From NCBI GenBank assembly GCA_003169895.1, contig PNAE01000007.1, positions 799,625 through 863,624 of the forward strand: a stretch of 64,000 nucleotides of DNA, written 5' to 3'. The DNA comes from Gemmatimonadota bacterium. GTDB lineage: Bacteria; Gemmatimonadota; Gemmatimonadetes; Gemmatimonadales; GWC2-71-9. Within the stretch, counting starts at the first letter, position 1. Every line of letters starts with the position of its first letter. Below the pieces are notes generated by a model. That model was not told where the DNA came from, searched no databases, and saw nothing but the letters and a program-made list of their open reading frames with translations. Below are positions 42,214 to 51,285 of this stretch, piece after piece. The translations under genes were made by a program, and so were the position numbers.

Positions 42214-44088
42214 ATGAAGATAGTTGCCGGGGCGATCCTCTCCACGGCGCCGGCGGCGTCCGGCCAAGGTATCAATGCTCGTTGGGACGTCGAGATCCGC
42301 GGACGCGCGATCAGCGAAAACGCCGATCTTCGGATCGAGGGTTCAGGCGGCCGGATGCTGCTCCAGTTCGACGACAGCCTCTTTCAGCCGTTGCGGGACC
42401 TGAGAATCGCCGCCGGAAGAATCTCGTTCACGCTGTCGCGGACTCATCGCCGGTTCGAGGGCATGGTCTCTGACACGCTGATGTCGGGCATTGTGCGCGG
42501 TGCTGATGGGACCGAGCAGACCTGGATGGCGTTGCCGCTGCATCCGGGCAGCGCGCGATGGCCGGTCCCGCCGCGCGTCACCGCCCGTCAGCTGGCGATG
42601 GGAAGCGCGACGACAGCGGAGCGGGTTCCCGGCGCCTGGCTTGCTGCGATGCCGAATGCGACGGTGCTCGAGGCGGAACGCCGCGACCTCGCCCGGCTCG
42701 CGGGATTGGCGCCGGACACCGGCGACGCCGGAATGCTTCGCTCGCGCCGGCTCGCGCTTGGACTCGATGAATCCGGGCGCACGGCCGCGCGCGCGCTGTT
42801 GCAGCGAATTGGCACCGGACCGAGCGCCGATCCGGCGTTCCGGGCGATCTTTGCCGCCGGCGCCGGGTGGAGGATCGACCTGCATGACGCGGCATTGCGC
42901 GAGGCGCCCCACTATCTCTACGGTTTTCAACTGAGTCAGGCCGCCGGCGGGTTGCGCCAGCTCGGCGACCTCGCCGGTCCGGGCGATTCGGCGGCGGTTC
43001 GCGAGAGCGCCTGGCGCCTGTGGTGCCGAGTCGAGACAGACAGCGCCGAGGTATATGCCGGCATTGATTCGCTGGCGCGCCGCGATTCGGCTGCGGCGAC
43101 AGCAGTCCGCGCCCTGCTCGCCGGGTACGATGACGCGACGCGATGGTGGCGTGCAGCGCTGCGTTGGCTGCTGCTGCAGCCATGGCTCGACACGCCAGCC
43201 GGCCCGCGATCTCCCGCACAATTGATGGCCGCGTTCTGGGGTGTGGACTCGCTGCCGCTGCCCGATATTCGCGACCGCCGCTTTGGCGATGCTGCCGCAA
43301 TGCCGGTGTTGGCTGCGGCGTACCTCGGGCCGTACCTGTTTCGGCCTCGCAATGCCAGCGCCGCCGAGTGGCTTGCCGGCGATGGCATACAGCAGGCCTT
43401 CGCCAGCTGGCTTCCGATCCGGTGGGGCGAGTCGCCCCTGACAGTCGTAGTCGCCGGAGAGTCCGAGACGGTCGTTTCTCCGTGGGCGCAGGCCGAGGCG
43501 GGGCCGGCCGCCTTCTTTGGCGAGCGCAATGCGATCCGCATCGACCCGGGGATCATGCCGATCGTGGCCATCGCGGTCTTCCTTCACGAATGGAACCACC
43601 TCATTGCAGCGCAACGCCGGCTGCAGGGCGTCCATCCCGTAGCGCTCGTTGATCACCGCAGCGAACTGCAGCTGCGTGAGCTCGATCCCTGGCTGGCAGA
43701 GGGATTCGCCGAATGGGCGACCGAGGAAACACTCCGCCCGGCGCGGTCCGCGGCGGCGCTGCTGTTGTTGACCCAGGCGGAAAAGCGACTCGCAGTCGCC
43801 ACTGGTGATTCCAGTGATCCCCACATTCTCGGCTATCGCATGGTGCGCGCGGCCGCGGCACGGTACGCGCCGGCGGCGCTGCGCGATCGTCTGGTCTCCG
43901 ACCTGCATGATCCAGTGTCGCTGGCGCGTGCGCTGCACCTTGCCGGCGCGAGTCGCACGCCACCGCTCACGCTCAGGCGGCCCCCGAACGCGTCGGTCAT
44001 TCCCGAGGTTACTTTCACGTGGGATGACGGCACCGCGTTCGACATGTCGCGCCGACTCGTCATTCCCGACACCCGCCCGGAGCATTGA
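42214..44088 (+). CDS. secreted HEXXH zinc metallopeptidase
   Basis: 624 aa from ATG 42214, with a short signal-like N-terminus (MKIVAGAILSTAPAASGQ). The N-terminal 100 residues are beta-rich. The C-terminal catalytic region contains HEXXH as HEWNH (His458-Glu459-x-x-His462) followed by WLAEGFAEWATEE, where the second Glu is the likely third zinc ligand of a gluzincin. No MEROPS family could be assigned with certainty. Its stop overlaps the M14 gene start (TGATG), so the two are coupled. Confidence 0.8.
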   Translation: MKIVAGAILSTAPAASGQGINARWDVEIRGRAISENADLRIEGSGGRMLLQFDDSLFQPLRDLRIAAGRISFTLSRTHRRFEGMVSDTLMSGIVRGADGTEQTWMALPLHPGSARWPVPPRVTARQLAMGSATTAERVPGAWLAAMPNATVLEAERRDLARLAGLAPDTGDAGMLRSRRLALGLDESGRTAARALLQRIGTGPSADPAFRAIFAAGAGWRIDLHDAALREAPHYLYGFQLSQAAGGLRQLGDLAGPGDSAAVRESAWRLWCRVETDSAEVYAGIDSLARRDSAAATAVRALLAGYDDATRWWRAALRWLLLQPWLDTPAGPRSPAQLMAAFWGVDSLPLPDIRDRRFGDAAAMPVLAAAYLGPYLFRPRNASAAEWLAGDGIQQAFASWLPIRWGESPLTVVVAGESETVVSPWAQAEAGPAAFFGERNAIRIDPGIMPIVAIAVFLHEWNHLIAAQRRLQGVHPVALVDHRSELQLRELDPWLAEGFAEWATEETLRPARSAAALLLLTQAEKRLAVATGDSSDPHILGYRMVRAAAARYAPAALRDRLVSDLHDPVSLARALHLAGASRTPPLTLRRPPNASVIPEVTFTWDDGTAFDMSRRLVIPDTRPEH

Positions 44089-45857
44089 TGTTCCGCATTC
44101 GTCGTATGCTCGCGCTACCTGCTATAGCCTGCCTGTGTTCGATCTCGACGCTGCACGCTCAACTGACCGTGCCAGAGCGCACCAACGGTGAGCGCACGTC
44201 GAGTCACGCCGAGGTTCTGGCGTTCATCGACTCATTGCAGCATCACGGAGCGAAACTGGAAGTGGGTACTCTCGGTACGTCACCCGACGGTCGCCGGTTG
44301 CCCTACGTCATTCTGTCACGGCCACTGGTGACCACACCGGCGGCCGCCAGGGCCACCGGCAAGCCGATCTTCTACATCCAGGCGAACATCCACGCCGGCG
44401 AGGTCGAGGGAAAAGAGGCCATGCAGGAACTGGCGCGCGATCTCACGCTGGGCGGGCTCAAGCCGCTCCTGGACAGCGTCGTCATCATCTGGGTCCCGAT
44501 CTACAACGCCGACGGCAACGACGCCTTCGGACCGCAGGACATCAATCGCGGCGAGCAGAACGGTCCGGAGCTGGTGGGGTTGCGCGCCAACGGCCAGGGA
44601 TACGACCTCAATCGCGACTACGTGAAGCAGGAGGCGCCGGAGACCCGCGCTTCACTGGTGCTGATCACCCGGTGGGACCCCGATGTCTTCATGGATCTCC
44701 ATACCACCGATGGCAGCTATCACGGTTACGCGCTGACGTGGTCACCAGGGCTCAACCCCAATCGCACGCCGACGAACGACTGGGTGCAGGACACCGTGCT
44801 CGAACAGGTTCGGCGGCGGGTGCGTGAACGCGAACACTTCGAGACGTACCCCTATGGCAATTTCGACGGCGGTAATGCTGCGCCAACGGGGTGGCGTTCC
44901 TACGAGTCAACGCCGCGATATGGCACCAATCTCGCTGGCATGACCCGCCTCTCCATCCTCAGTGAGGTGATGTCTCACGATCCTTTTCTGCGCCGGATCG
45001 CGGCCAACTACGCCTTCGTCCTCGAGACCATCCGGTATCTCAACGAACACCGGGCCGACATGCGCCGGCACGAGACGCAGACGGCAAGGTACCGCCCGGA
45101 TTCGGTCGTCGTTCGCGGCAATTCGCTCGCAGTCTCGCCGGTGCGAATGGACAGCGTTCTGGTGGCGGTGACCCGAACGGTCACACGGCCGAGGTCCGAT
45201 TCTGCGACCCGGGCGAACACGACGCGTACACCGGCGATCAAGGACACGGTCGGTGTCTGCATGGCGGCGTCGACGGGCAGAGGAGGCCCGGGTCGCGGCG
45301 CGGGGCGCGGGGCGGGCAGTGGCAATGGACGCGGTGGTGTCGGCGGTCGCGGGGGCGCGGGCAGTGGAACCACCCGGGACGTGCTGGAACTCACCGGAGA
45401 ATCCCATCCGTTGTACATGGCGGTCCGCGACCGCTTCGCGCCGGTCCGCAAGGAAGCGATTCCGGCGGCGTACGTGTTCGACTCGTCGTACGGCCTGGTG
45501 ATTTCGCTCCTGCGGCGGCAGGGCATCGAGGTCCGGCAGACGACGAAGGGGTGGACAGGCCGGGCGGGACACTTCGTCGTTGATTCATTGAATCACACCC
45601 GCTTTTTCGAAGGGCACTGCGGCGTGCTCGTGGAAGGGAAGTGGGCCGCGCCGTCACCCGACACCGTGGCAGCCGGAAGCTTCGTCGTCTCCAGTAGTCA
45701 GCGAATGGGGATGCTGGCGGCATTCCTGCTGGAGCCCGCTTCGGAAGACGGCTACGCCAACTGGAACTTCTTCGATCATGGGCTCCAGGTCGGCGGTGTG
45801 GCACCGGTGCGGCGCCTGCTCACGATGCCGGCGTTCAAGACGGTCAGGGTGCCATGA
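44088..45857 (+). CDS. secreted M14-family zinc carboxypeptidase
   Basis: 589 aa; signal peptide residues 1-25 (ending LHAQ). M14 motifs: His102 and Glu105 in NIHAGEVEGKEA, then DINRGEQNGPE, DLNRDYVKQEAPE and His205 in MDLHTTDGSYHG. A Gly/Arg-rich low-complexity insert (about residues 397-425, GRGGPGRGAGRGAGSGNGRG and more) splits the C-terminal region and is absent from typical M14 enzymes. Translationally coupled to the metallopeptidase upstream. Confidence 0.9.
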   Translation: MFRIRRMLALPAIACLCSISTLHAQLTVPERTNGERTSSHAEVLAFIDSLQHHGAKLEVGTLGTSPDGRRLPYVILSRPLVTTPAAARATGKPIFYIQANIHAGEVEGKEAMQELARDLTLGGLKPLLDSVVIIWVPIYNADGNDAFGPQDINRGEQNGPELVGLRANGQGYDLNRDYVKQEAPETRASLVLITRWDPDVFMDLHTTDGSYHGYALTWSPGLNPNRTPTNDWVQDTVLEQVRRRVREREHFETYPYGNFDGGNAAPTGWRSYESTPRYGTNLAGMTRLSILSEVMSHDPFLRRIAANYAFVLETIRYLNEHRADMRRHETQTARYRPDSVVVRGNSLAVSPVRMDSVLVAVTRTVTRPRSDSATRANTTRTPAIKDTVGVCMAASTGRGGPGRGAGRGAGSGNGRGGVGGRGGAGSGTTRDVLELTGESHPLYMAVRDRFAPVRKEAIPAAYVFDSSYGLVISLLRRQGIEVRQTTKGWTGRAGHFVVDSLNHTRFFEGHCGVLVEGKWAAPSPDTVAAGSFVVSSSQRMGMLAAFLLEPASEDGYANWNFFDHGLQVGGVAPVRRLLTMPAFKTVRVP

Positions 45858-45869
45858 GGGAGGTTGATG

Positions 45870-46325
45870 ATGCTCAAGCCAGGTGATCCCGCGCCGGCCT
45901 TCACGCTCCCCGCGGACGACGGCTCTGTGGTGTCGCTTGCGAGCCTGCGGGGCAGGACCGTGGTGCTCTACTTCTATCCCAAGGACGACACCTCGGGCTG
46001 TACTACCGAAGCCTGCGAAATCCGCGATGCCTGGACCGACGTGGAGGCGACCGGTGCCATCGTCCTCGGCGTTTCGCCCGATGGCGTCGCGTCACATGTG
46101 AAGTTCAAGCGGAAGTACTCGCTGCCGTTCCGGCTCCTCGCCGACACCGATCACCGGGTCGCGGAAGCGTACGGCGCGTGGGGCGAGAAGTCGATGTACG
46201 GCCGGAAATACTTCGGCATCCTGCGGAGCACGTTTGTCATTGCTCCCGATGGAACGATTCGCCAGGTGTTCGAGAAGGTCCAGCCGAAGGGACATGCGGC
46301 CCAGATCCTGGCGGTGCTCCGCTAG
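45870..46325 (+). CDS. bcp: Bcp/PrxQ-type peroxiredoxin
   Basis: 151 aa from ATG 45870 (GGGAGG 6 nt upstream; an ATG one codon earlier is possible). Thiol peroxidase reducing organic and hydrogen peroxides. The peroxidatic Cys44 and resolving Cys49 sit in DTSGCTTEACEIRD, the CxxxxC arrangement of PrxQ. YFYPKDDT, GVSPDG and STFVIAPDGTI are standard. It lies 12 bp after the M14 gene. Confidence 0.95.
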   Translation: MLKPGDPAPAFTLPADDGSVVSLASLRGRTVVLYFYPKDDTSGCTTEACEIRDAWTDVEATGAIVLGVSPDGVASHVKFKRKYSLPFRLLADTDHRVAEAYGAWGEKSMYGRKYFGILRSTFVIAPDGTIRQVFEKVQPKGHAAQILAVLR

Positions 46326-46359
46326 CAACTTTTTGGCCGCCCGGAACGTCATACCCTGA

Positions 46360-48852
46360 ATGATCAACTTCAAGTTCGCATTGCGCCTCCTCTGGAAGAC
46401 GCCATTCGTCACGATCGTCGCGATCGCGTCACTGGCCCTCGGCATCGGCGCGAACGCGGCAATCTTCTCGCTTGTCAACCAGATGCTGCTCCGCCCACTG
46501 CCGGTCCAGGCACCTGGGCGCTTGGTGAACCTTGCGGCTCCCGGGCCGAAGCCGGGCTCCCAGTCGTGCGGGCAGGCCGGCGACTGCGACGAGGTCTTCA
46601 GCTATCTGATGCTCCGCGACCTGCAACGCGAGCAGAAGGTCTTCACCGGCATCGCAGCGCACGTCAGCTTTGGCGCCAACATTGCCGCGCGTGGCCAGAA
46701 CCTGAGTGGCGAGGGGCTGCTGGTATCGGGCAGCTACTTCCCGGTCCTCGGGCTGCGCCCGGCGCTGGGACGGCTGCTCGACGGCAACGACGATCTCCAG
46801 ATCGGTGAATCGCACGTTGCGGTGCTGAGCTATGCCTACTGGCAATCGAGCTTCGGCCTCGACCCGGCGGTGCTCAACCAGACTATCTCCGTCAACGGCC
46901 AGTCGCTCACCATTGTCGGGGTCGCGCCGCGCGGATTCTCAAGCACGACAGTGGGCTCGCGACCGCAGGTGTTCGTGCCGATCACCCTGCGTGATGCGAT
47001 GCGTCCCGGGGCTCGGAGTTTCGAGCGGCGGAACAGCTACTGGGCGTATCTCTTTGCGCGCCTCAAGCCCGGCGTGACCCTCGCACAGGCGGCGACGGCG
47101 ATCAACGTGCCGTACAGCGGCATCATCAACAACGTCGAAGCGTCGCTGCAGCAGGGGCTGAGCGACAAGCGAATGGCGGCGTTCCGGGCGAAGAAGGTCA
47201 CGGTCAAGCCGGGCGCGCGCGGGCAGAGTTCGATCGGCCGCGAAGCGAGCACGCCCCTGACGCTCCTCATGGGCGTGACCGTCCTGGTGCTGCTGATTGC
47301 ATGTGCCAACATCGCGAACCTGCTGCTCGCTCGCGGCTCGTCGCGGGCATCGGAAATGGCGGTGCGGCTCTCGATCGGCGGAAGCCGGTTGCAGCTGGTG
47401 ATGCAGCTGCTGGCGGAGTCCTGCCTCCTCGGCCTGATCGGCGGGGCCCTTTCGCTCTTGGTGGCTCGCGGTACGCTGGGCGCGATGGCGTCGATCCTCC
47501 CGCAGATGGCGACGTCGACGTTTGATGTCCACCTCGACGGCACGGTGGTGGCATTCACGGCAATGCTGACGCTCTTCACGGCGCTTGCCTTCGGACTCTT
47601 TCCCGCGCTATACGCGACACGACCGGACCTGATCGCGTCGTTACGCGCGAGCACCGGTCAGCCCTCGGGTGGTCGCGCGGCCGCGCGGTGGCGGACCGGG
47701 TTGGCGACGGGACAGATCGCGTTGTCGATGGCGCTCCTCGGATCGGCCGGCCTCTTCACCAGGAGCCTCGCGAACATCTCCCGCGTCGACCTCGGCGTGA
47801 TAATCGATCACGTGGTGACATTTGGCGTATCGCCGGAGTTGAACGGCTACAAGGCCGCGCAGTCTCTGCAGACGCTGCAGCGGATCGAGGAGGAGTTGCG
47901 CAAACTCCCCGGGGTAACGGCGGTGACGACGTCGCTCGTGCCGCTGCTCGCGGGGAGCAACTGGGGCACCGACGTCAACATCGAAGGCATCCCCAGTGGT
48001 CCCGACGCGGACAACAACTCCCGCTTTAACGAGGTCGGCGCCGGCTATTTCAGCACCTTTGGCGTGCCGCTCGTCGCGGGTCGCGAGTTCACCACTGCGG
48101 ACGTGGTCGCGGCGCCCAAGGTCGCCGTCGTCAACCAGACCTTCGCCAAGCACTTCCACCTCGGGGCGAACCCCGTCGGGCGCCACATGGACGATGGCGA
48201 CAAGAAGCTCGACATCGAGATCGTCGGACTGGTGCGCGATGCCAAGTACAGCGCGGTCAAGGATGAGGTCCCGCCGCTCTTCTTCCGTCCGATGGCACAG
48301 GACAGCACGGTCGGCTCAGCATCGTTCTATGTGCGGACCACGCAGCCGCCGGAACAGGTGTTGCACAGCATTCCGAAAGTCGTGGCCACGGTCGATCCGA
48401 ACCTTCCGCTGGAACAACTCCGCACGATGCCGGACCAGGTCAAGGAGAATATTTTCCTCGACCGCTTCGTCGGCATCTTCTCCGCCACGTTCGCTGCACT
48501 GGCGACACTGCTCGCCGCGATCGGCCTGTACGGCGTGCTCGCATACACGGTAGCGCAGCGCACCCGCGAGATCGGCGTGCGGATGGCGCTGGGTGCCGCG
48601 CCGAATCGGGTGCTGTTGATGATCCTCCGACAAGTCGGGATGATGACCCTCGTGGGTGGCGTGGTCGGCATCGCCGCCGCGGTCGGCGCGGGGCGGCTGG
48701 CGCAGTCGCTGCTGTACGGGCTGCAGGGTTGGGATCCGGTGGTGCTGGGTGGCGCCGCAGCCGTGCTCTCGCTGGTTGCGCTCGGAGCCGGGCTGATTCC
48801 GGCATCTCGCGCCTCGCGCATCGAGCCGACGGAGGCGTTGCGGTACGAATAG
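46360..48852 (+). CDS. MacB-like ABC permease
   Basis: 830 aa. It begins directly with the first membrane region (INFKFALRLLWKTPFVTIVAIASLALGIGANAAIFSLVNQM), so it lacks the N-terminal extension of the two PadR-linked ADOP loci. Two periplasmic domains and the FtsX-type helices follow; it ends SRIEPTEALRYE. No ATPase or regulator is adjacent. The ribosome site is weak. Confidence 0.92.
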   Translation: MINFKFALRLLWKTPFVTIVAIASLALGIGANAAIFSLVNQMLLRPLPVQAPGRLVNLAAPGPKPGSQSCGQAGDCDEVFSYLMLRDLQREQKVFTGIAAHVSFGANIAARGQNLSGEGLLVSGSYFPVLGLRPALGRLLDGNDDLQIGESHVAVLSYAYWQSSFGLDPAVLNQTISVNGQSLTIVGVAPRGFSSTTVGSRPQVFVPITLRDAMRPGARSFERRNSYWAYLFARLKPGVTLAQAATAINVPYSGIINNVEASLQQGLSDKRMAAFRAKKVTVKPGARGQSSIGREASTPLTLLMGVTVLVLLIACANIANLLLARGSSRASEMAVRLSIGGSRLQLVMQLLAESCLLGLIGGALSLLVARGTLGAMASILPQMATSTFDVHLDGTVVAFTAMLTLFTALAFGLFPALYATRPDLIASLRASTGQPSGGRAAARWRTGLATGQIALSMALLGSAGLFTRSLANISRVDLGVIIDHVVTFGVSPELNGYKAAQSLQTLQRIEEELRKLPGVTAVTTSLVPLLAGSNWGTDVNIEGIPSGPDADNNSRFNEVGAGYFSTFGVPLVAGREFTTADVVAAPKVAVVNQTFAKHFHLGANPVGRHMDDGDKKLDIEIVGLVRDAKYSAVKDEVPPLFFRPMAQDSTVGSASFYVRTTQPPEQVLHSIPKVVATVDPNLPLEQLRTMPDQVKENIFLDRFVGIFSATFAALATLLAAIGLYGVLAYTVAQRTREIGVRMALGAAPNRVLLMILRQVGMMTLVGGVVGIAAAVGAGRLAQSLLYGLQGWDPVVLGGAAAVLSLVALGAGLIPASRASRIEPTEALRYE

Positions 48853-48859
48853 GCTCTGA

Positions 48860-48941
48860 GCCTGAGCCCGGATGCCACCCTCGCGAGCTCACGGTTCTGC
48901 GCGGGCCTGGCCTCACACCTCTCAGGCGTCAGGGCTCAGGC
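48860..48941. repeat. GCCTGAGCCC inverted repeat
   Basis: Perfect 10-bp arms (48860-48869 and 48932-48941), both embedded in CTGAGCC/GGCTCAG-type repeats, starting 8 bp after the permease stop. Same placement as the heptamer elements; no T-run. Confidence 0.65.
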
Positions 48942-49016
48942 CGCTGTTACTTCGGCCTCTGTGCTCCAGGCCGCTCCATCGCCAGATTCCCCTCCCTCCA
49001 ATTCCGTGAGGCTGTC

Positions 49017-50090
49017 ATTCGTATCTCCTATTCGACCCTGATCATTGCCGCTATCGGCTCCGGCTGCGCCTCCTCAGGGTCGCGGTCCGCAGGTTCCCCA
49101 TCCGGCGTGTTCTGGCCGTCCGAGCCCGGCGAGCGCCACCTCGGCAACATCCGGCAGATCACCTTCGGCGGCAACAACGCGGAGGCCTATTTCTCGGCCG
49201 ATGGGAAACGGCTGATCTTCCAGCACAAGGACAGCGTCGCCAAGACCAAGGGGTGTGACCAGGAGTACGTCATGAACATCGACGGCTCCGGCATGCACCG
49301 GGTGTCGAACGGCCAGGGTCGCACCACATGCGGCTACTTCATCGAGCACGACCAACGGATCATCTACAGTTCGACCTTCGCGCACGACACCGCGTGTCCA
49401 CCCGTTCCCGACCCGTCGCTCGGATATGTCTGGCCGCTGGGTCGGTTCGACATCTATTCCGCCAGGACCGACGGCTCCGATCTGCGGCAGCTGACGAACA
49501 ACCTGAGCTACAATGCCGAGGCCACTGCATCGCCCGACGGCAAGCGGTTGATCTTCACATCGACCCGCGACGGCGACATCGACCTGTATACCATGAACAC
49601 CGACGGCACCGACGTGAAGCGAATCACCAATCGCATCGGCTACGACGGTGGCGCATTCTTCTCGGCTGACGGCAAGCGGATCGTCTGGCGGGCGGCCTAT
49701 CCGGCGGCGGCAGCCGACACCGCCGACTACAGGCGGCTGCTCGCCGAGCACTTGGTGCGTCCCGCCGCGCTGGAGCTGTGGACCGCCAACGCCGATGGCA
49801 CCGGTGCCCATCAGGTGACCCACCTTGGTGGCGCGAACTGGGCGCCATACTTCTTCCCGGACGGCAAGCGCATCATATTCGCGTCGAATTACGAAGCGCC
49901 GCGCGGCGGCAACTTCGACCTGTATCTGATCCGAAGCGATGGAACCGGGCTGGAGAAGATCACGGCCTCGGTCGAATTCGATGGCTTCCCCATGTTCTCG
50001 CCGGACGGTCGCAAGCTGGTATGGGTGTCGAGCCGGCACAGCCGGGTCCCGGGCGAGATCAACCTGTTCATCGCCGACTGGAGGGACTAG
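49017..50090 (+). CDS. TolB-like beta-propeller lipoprotein (start uncertain)
   Basis: About 357 aa. At least five WD40-like (PD40) repeats are visible, e.g. AEAYFSADGKRLIF, AEATASPDGKRLIFTSTRDG, APYFFPDGKRIIFASNYE, GFPMFSPDGRKLVWVSSR. The N-terminus (RISYSTLIIAAIGSGCASSG) is a lipoprotein signal, but the frame has no ATG, GTG or TTG at a fitting place. The best candidate is ATT 49017, which has GAGG 6 nt upstream. An open frame back to 48729 overlaps the previous gene and is unlikely. Possible roles: protein-interaction scaffold or surface receptor. Followed without gap by signal peptidase. Confidence 0.75.
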   Translation: MRISYSTLIIAAIGSGCASSGSRSAGSPSGVFWPSEPGERHLGNIRQITFGGNNAEAYFSADGKRLIFQHKDSVAKTKGCDQEYVMNIDGSGMHRVSNGQGRTTCGYFIEHDQRIIYSSTFAHDTACPPVPDPSLGYVWPLGRFDIYSARTDGSDLRQLTNNLSYNAEATASPDGKRLIFTSTRDGDIDLYTMNTDGTDVKRITNRIGYDGGAFFSADGKRIVWRAAYPAAAADTADYRRLLAEHLVRPAALELWTANADGTGAHQVTHLGGANWAPYFFPDGKRIIFASNYEAPRGGNFDLYLIRSDGTGLEKITASVEFDGFPMFSPDGRKLVWVSSRHSRVPGEINLFIADWRD

Positions 50091-50804
50091 TTGCCGGCCG
50101 GCAGGCGCAGCGCGTCGGTTGCCCGATGGTTTCTCGAATGGTTCAAGTCCATCGCGATCGCCCTCGTCGTCTGGCTGTTTCTGCGCACGTTCGTGGTCGA
50201 AGCGTTCACTATTCCGTCCGGCAGCATGAAGAACACGCTGCTGATCGGCGACTTCCTGTTCGTTAACAAGTTCCTCTATGGGGCCGAAGTTCCGTTCATC
50301 CACAAGCACCTGCCCATGGTGCGTGAGCCCCAGCGCGGCGACATCCTCGTGTTCGATTCCATCGAGGAGGACATGAAGATCGTCAAGCGCCTGATCGGGA
50401 TTCCCGGCGACACCATCGCGATGCGCGGCGGAGTGGTGTATCGCAATGGCGTAGCGCTCGACGAACCGTATGCGATCAACAGCGATCCCCTGGTCGGCGC
50501 GGACGTAATCGCGCGCGTGCGGATGCGCGACTGGCAGGTCAAGCATTTCGCCGGTCCGGTCCCGCCGCAATACAATCCCGACCTGCACGACTGGGGTCCG
50601 GTGATCGTACCACGCGACTCCCTGTTCGTGATGGGCGACAACCGCGACGATTCCTACGACGGCCGGTACTGGGGCTTCCTGCCGCGCATAAATGTTCGCG
50701 GGCGGCCGCTGCTTGTGTATTTCAGTTATGACGCGGAGAGTTACCGGAGACTGGCATTCCTGACGACAGTGCGATGGCACCGATTGTTTGCCGTGCCCCG
50801 GTGA
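50091..50804 (+). CDS. lepB: signal peptidase I
   Basis: 237 aa from TTG 50091, immediately after the previous stop, with GGAGG 6-7 nt upstream. One membrane helix (about 19-36) anchors a periplasmic S26 domain. The catalytic dyad is Ser45 in IPSGSMKNTL and Lys99 in KIVKRLIGIPGD; box E is FVMGDNRDDSYDGRYWG. It removes signal peptides, which the many secreted products of this window need. Confidence 0.95.
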   Translation: MPAGRRSASVARWFLEWFKSIAIALVVWLFLRTFVVEAFTIPSGSMKNTLLIGDFLFVNKFLYGAEVPFIHKHLPMVREPQRGDILVFDSIEEDMKIVKRLIGIPGDTIAMRGGVVYRNGVALDEPYAINSDPLVGADVIARVRMRDWQVKHFAGPVPPQYNPDLHDWGPVIVPRDSLFVMGDNRDDSYDGRYWGFLPRINVRGRPLLVYFSYDAESYRRLAFLTTVRWHRLFAVPR

Positions 50805-50810
50805 TGACCC

Positions 50811-50894
50811 AGCCATGAGCCGTGAGCCCGCCGCTCGAACTGGCGTTCGACTCGCGAGCGCCAGCCAACCATCGGGGGCTCACGGCTCATGGCT
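50811..50894. repeat. 19-bp perfect inverted repeat with nested hairpin
   Basis: 50811-50829 (AGCCATGAGCCGTGAGCCC) is perfectly complementary to 50876-50894; a nested CTGGCG/CGCCAG stem lies between. It fills the gap between convergent lepB and the zinc-ribbon gene and encodes the last five codons of the latter. GAGCC(A/G)T units give a period of about 8-9 rather than exactly 7. Confidence 0.85.
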
Positions 50895-51131
50895 GCTTCC
50901 TTGGCTCGCGGCTGCCTTACCCCGATCGATATAGCTTACAATCCGCCCGCACGCGCTGCAGGTCAACGTGACCGGCCCGCCGACAAGGTGGCCATCAAGC
51001 GGCCGCGTCGGAGACCGGCCAACGGCCACGGCGCCGCAGCATGGGCACTGCAGCGCCTTGCCTTCGCGGTCGGCGCTGATGAGGACGAGCGCCTCATCAG
51101 GCCGGAATTCCTTCACGTGGCGACGGCCCAT
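50880..51131 (-). CDS. small zinc-ribbon-like protein
   Basis: 83 aa. Cys29-x-x-Cys32 (CPCC) and Cys58-x-x-Cys61 (CSAC) form a likely zinc ribbon. The C-terminal GSSHEP is encoded by the arm of a perfect inverted repeat and is probably not conserved. Family and role unknown. Confidence 0.65.
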   Translation of the reverse strand: MGRRHVKEFRPDEALVLISADREGKALQCPCCGAVAVGRSPTRPLDGHLVGGPVTLTCSACGRIVSYIDRGKAAASQGSSHEP

Positions 51132-51236
51132 GGCCGATCCTTTCCACGCGGCAGATCGAGGGGTGCCCAGCCAGTGCGCGTCCTTCCTAGGTACGCGATT
51201 CCGGCTGGCTCGTCAAGAGTCCGGGCGCTCGTTCTC

Positions 51237-51265
51237 TTGACGTGACGTCCGCCGCGGTCTACGTT
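51237..51265 (+). promoter_or_regulatory. sigma70-like promoter
   Basis: TTGACG (51237-51242), 17-nt spacer, TACGTT (51260-51265). It would start transcription about 10-15 nt before GTG 51286, with a GAGGG ribosome site in between. Four or five matches in the -35 and three in the -10, so moderate support. Confidence 0.45.
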
Positions 51266-51285
51266 GGCCTTTTTCCGAGGGTTAT

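Noticed and set aside
42343-44085. 580-codon minus-strand open frame
   Set aside because: Antisense to the HEXXH metallopeptidase; composition typical of a shadow frame.
49074-50816. 580-codon minus-strand open frame
   Set aside because: Antisense to the TolB-like lipoprotein and lepB; no domain, no ribosome site.
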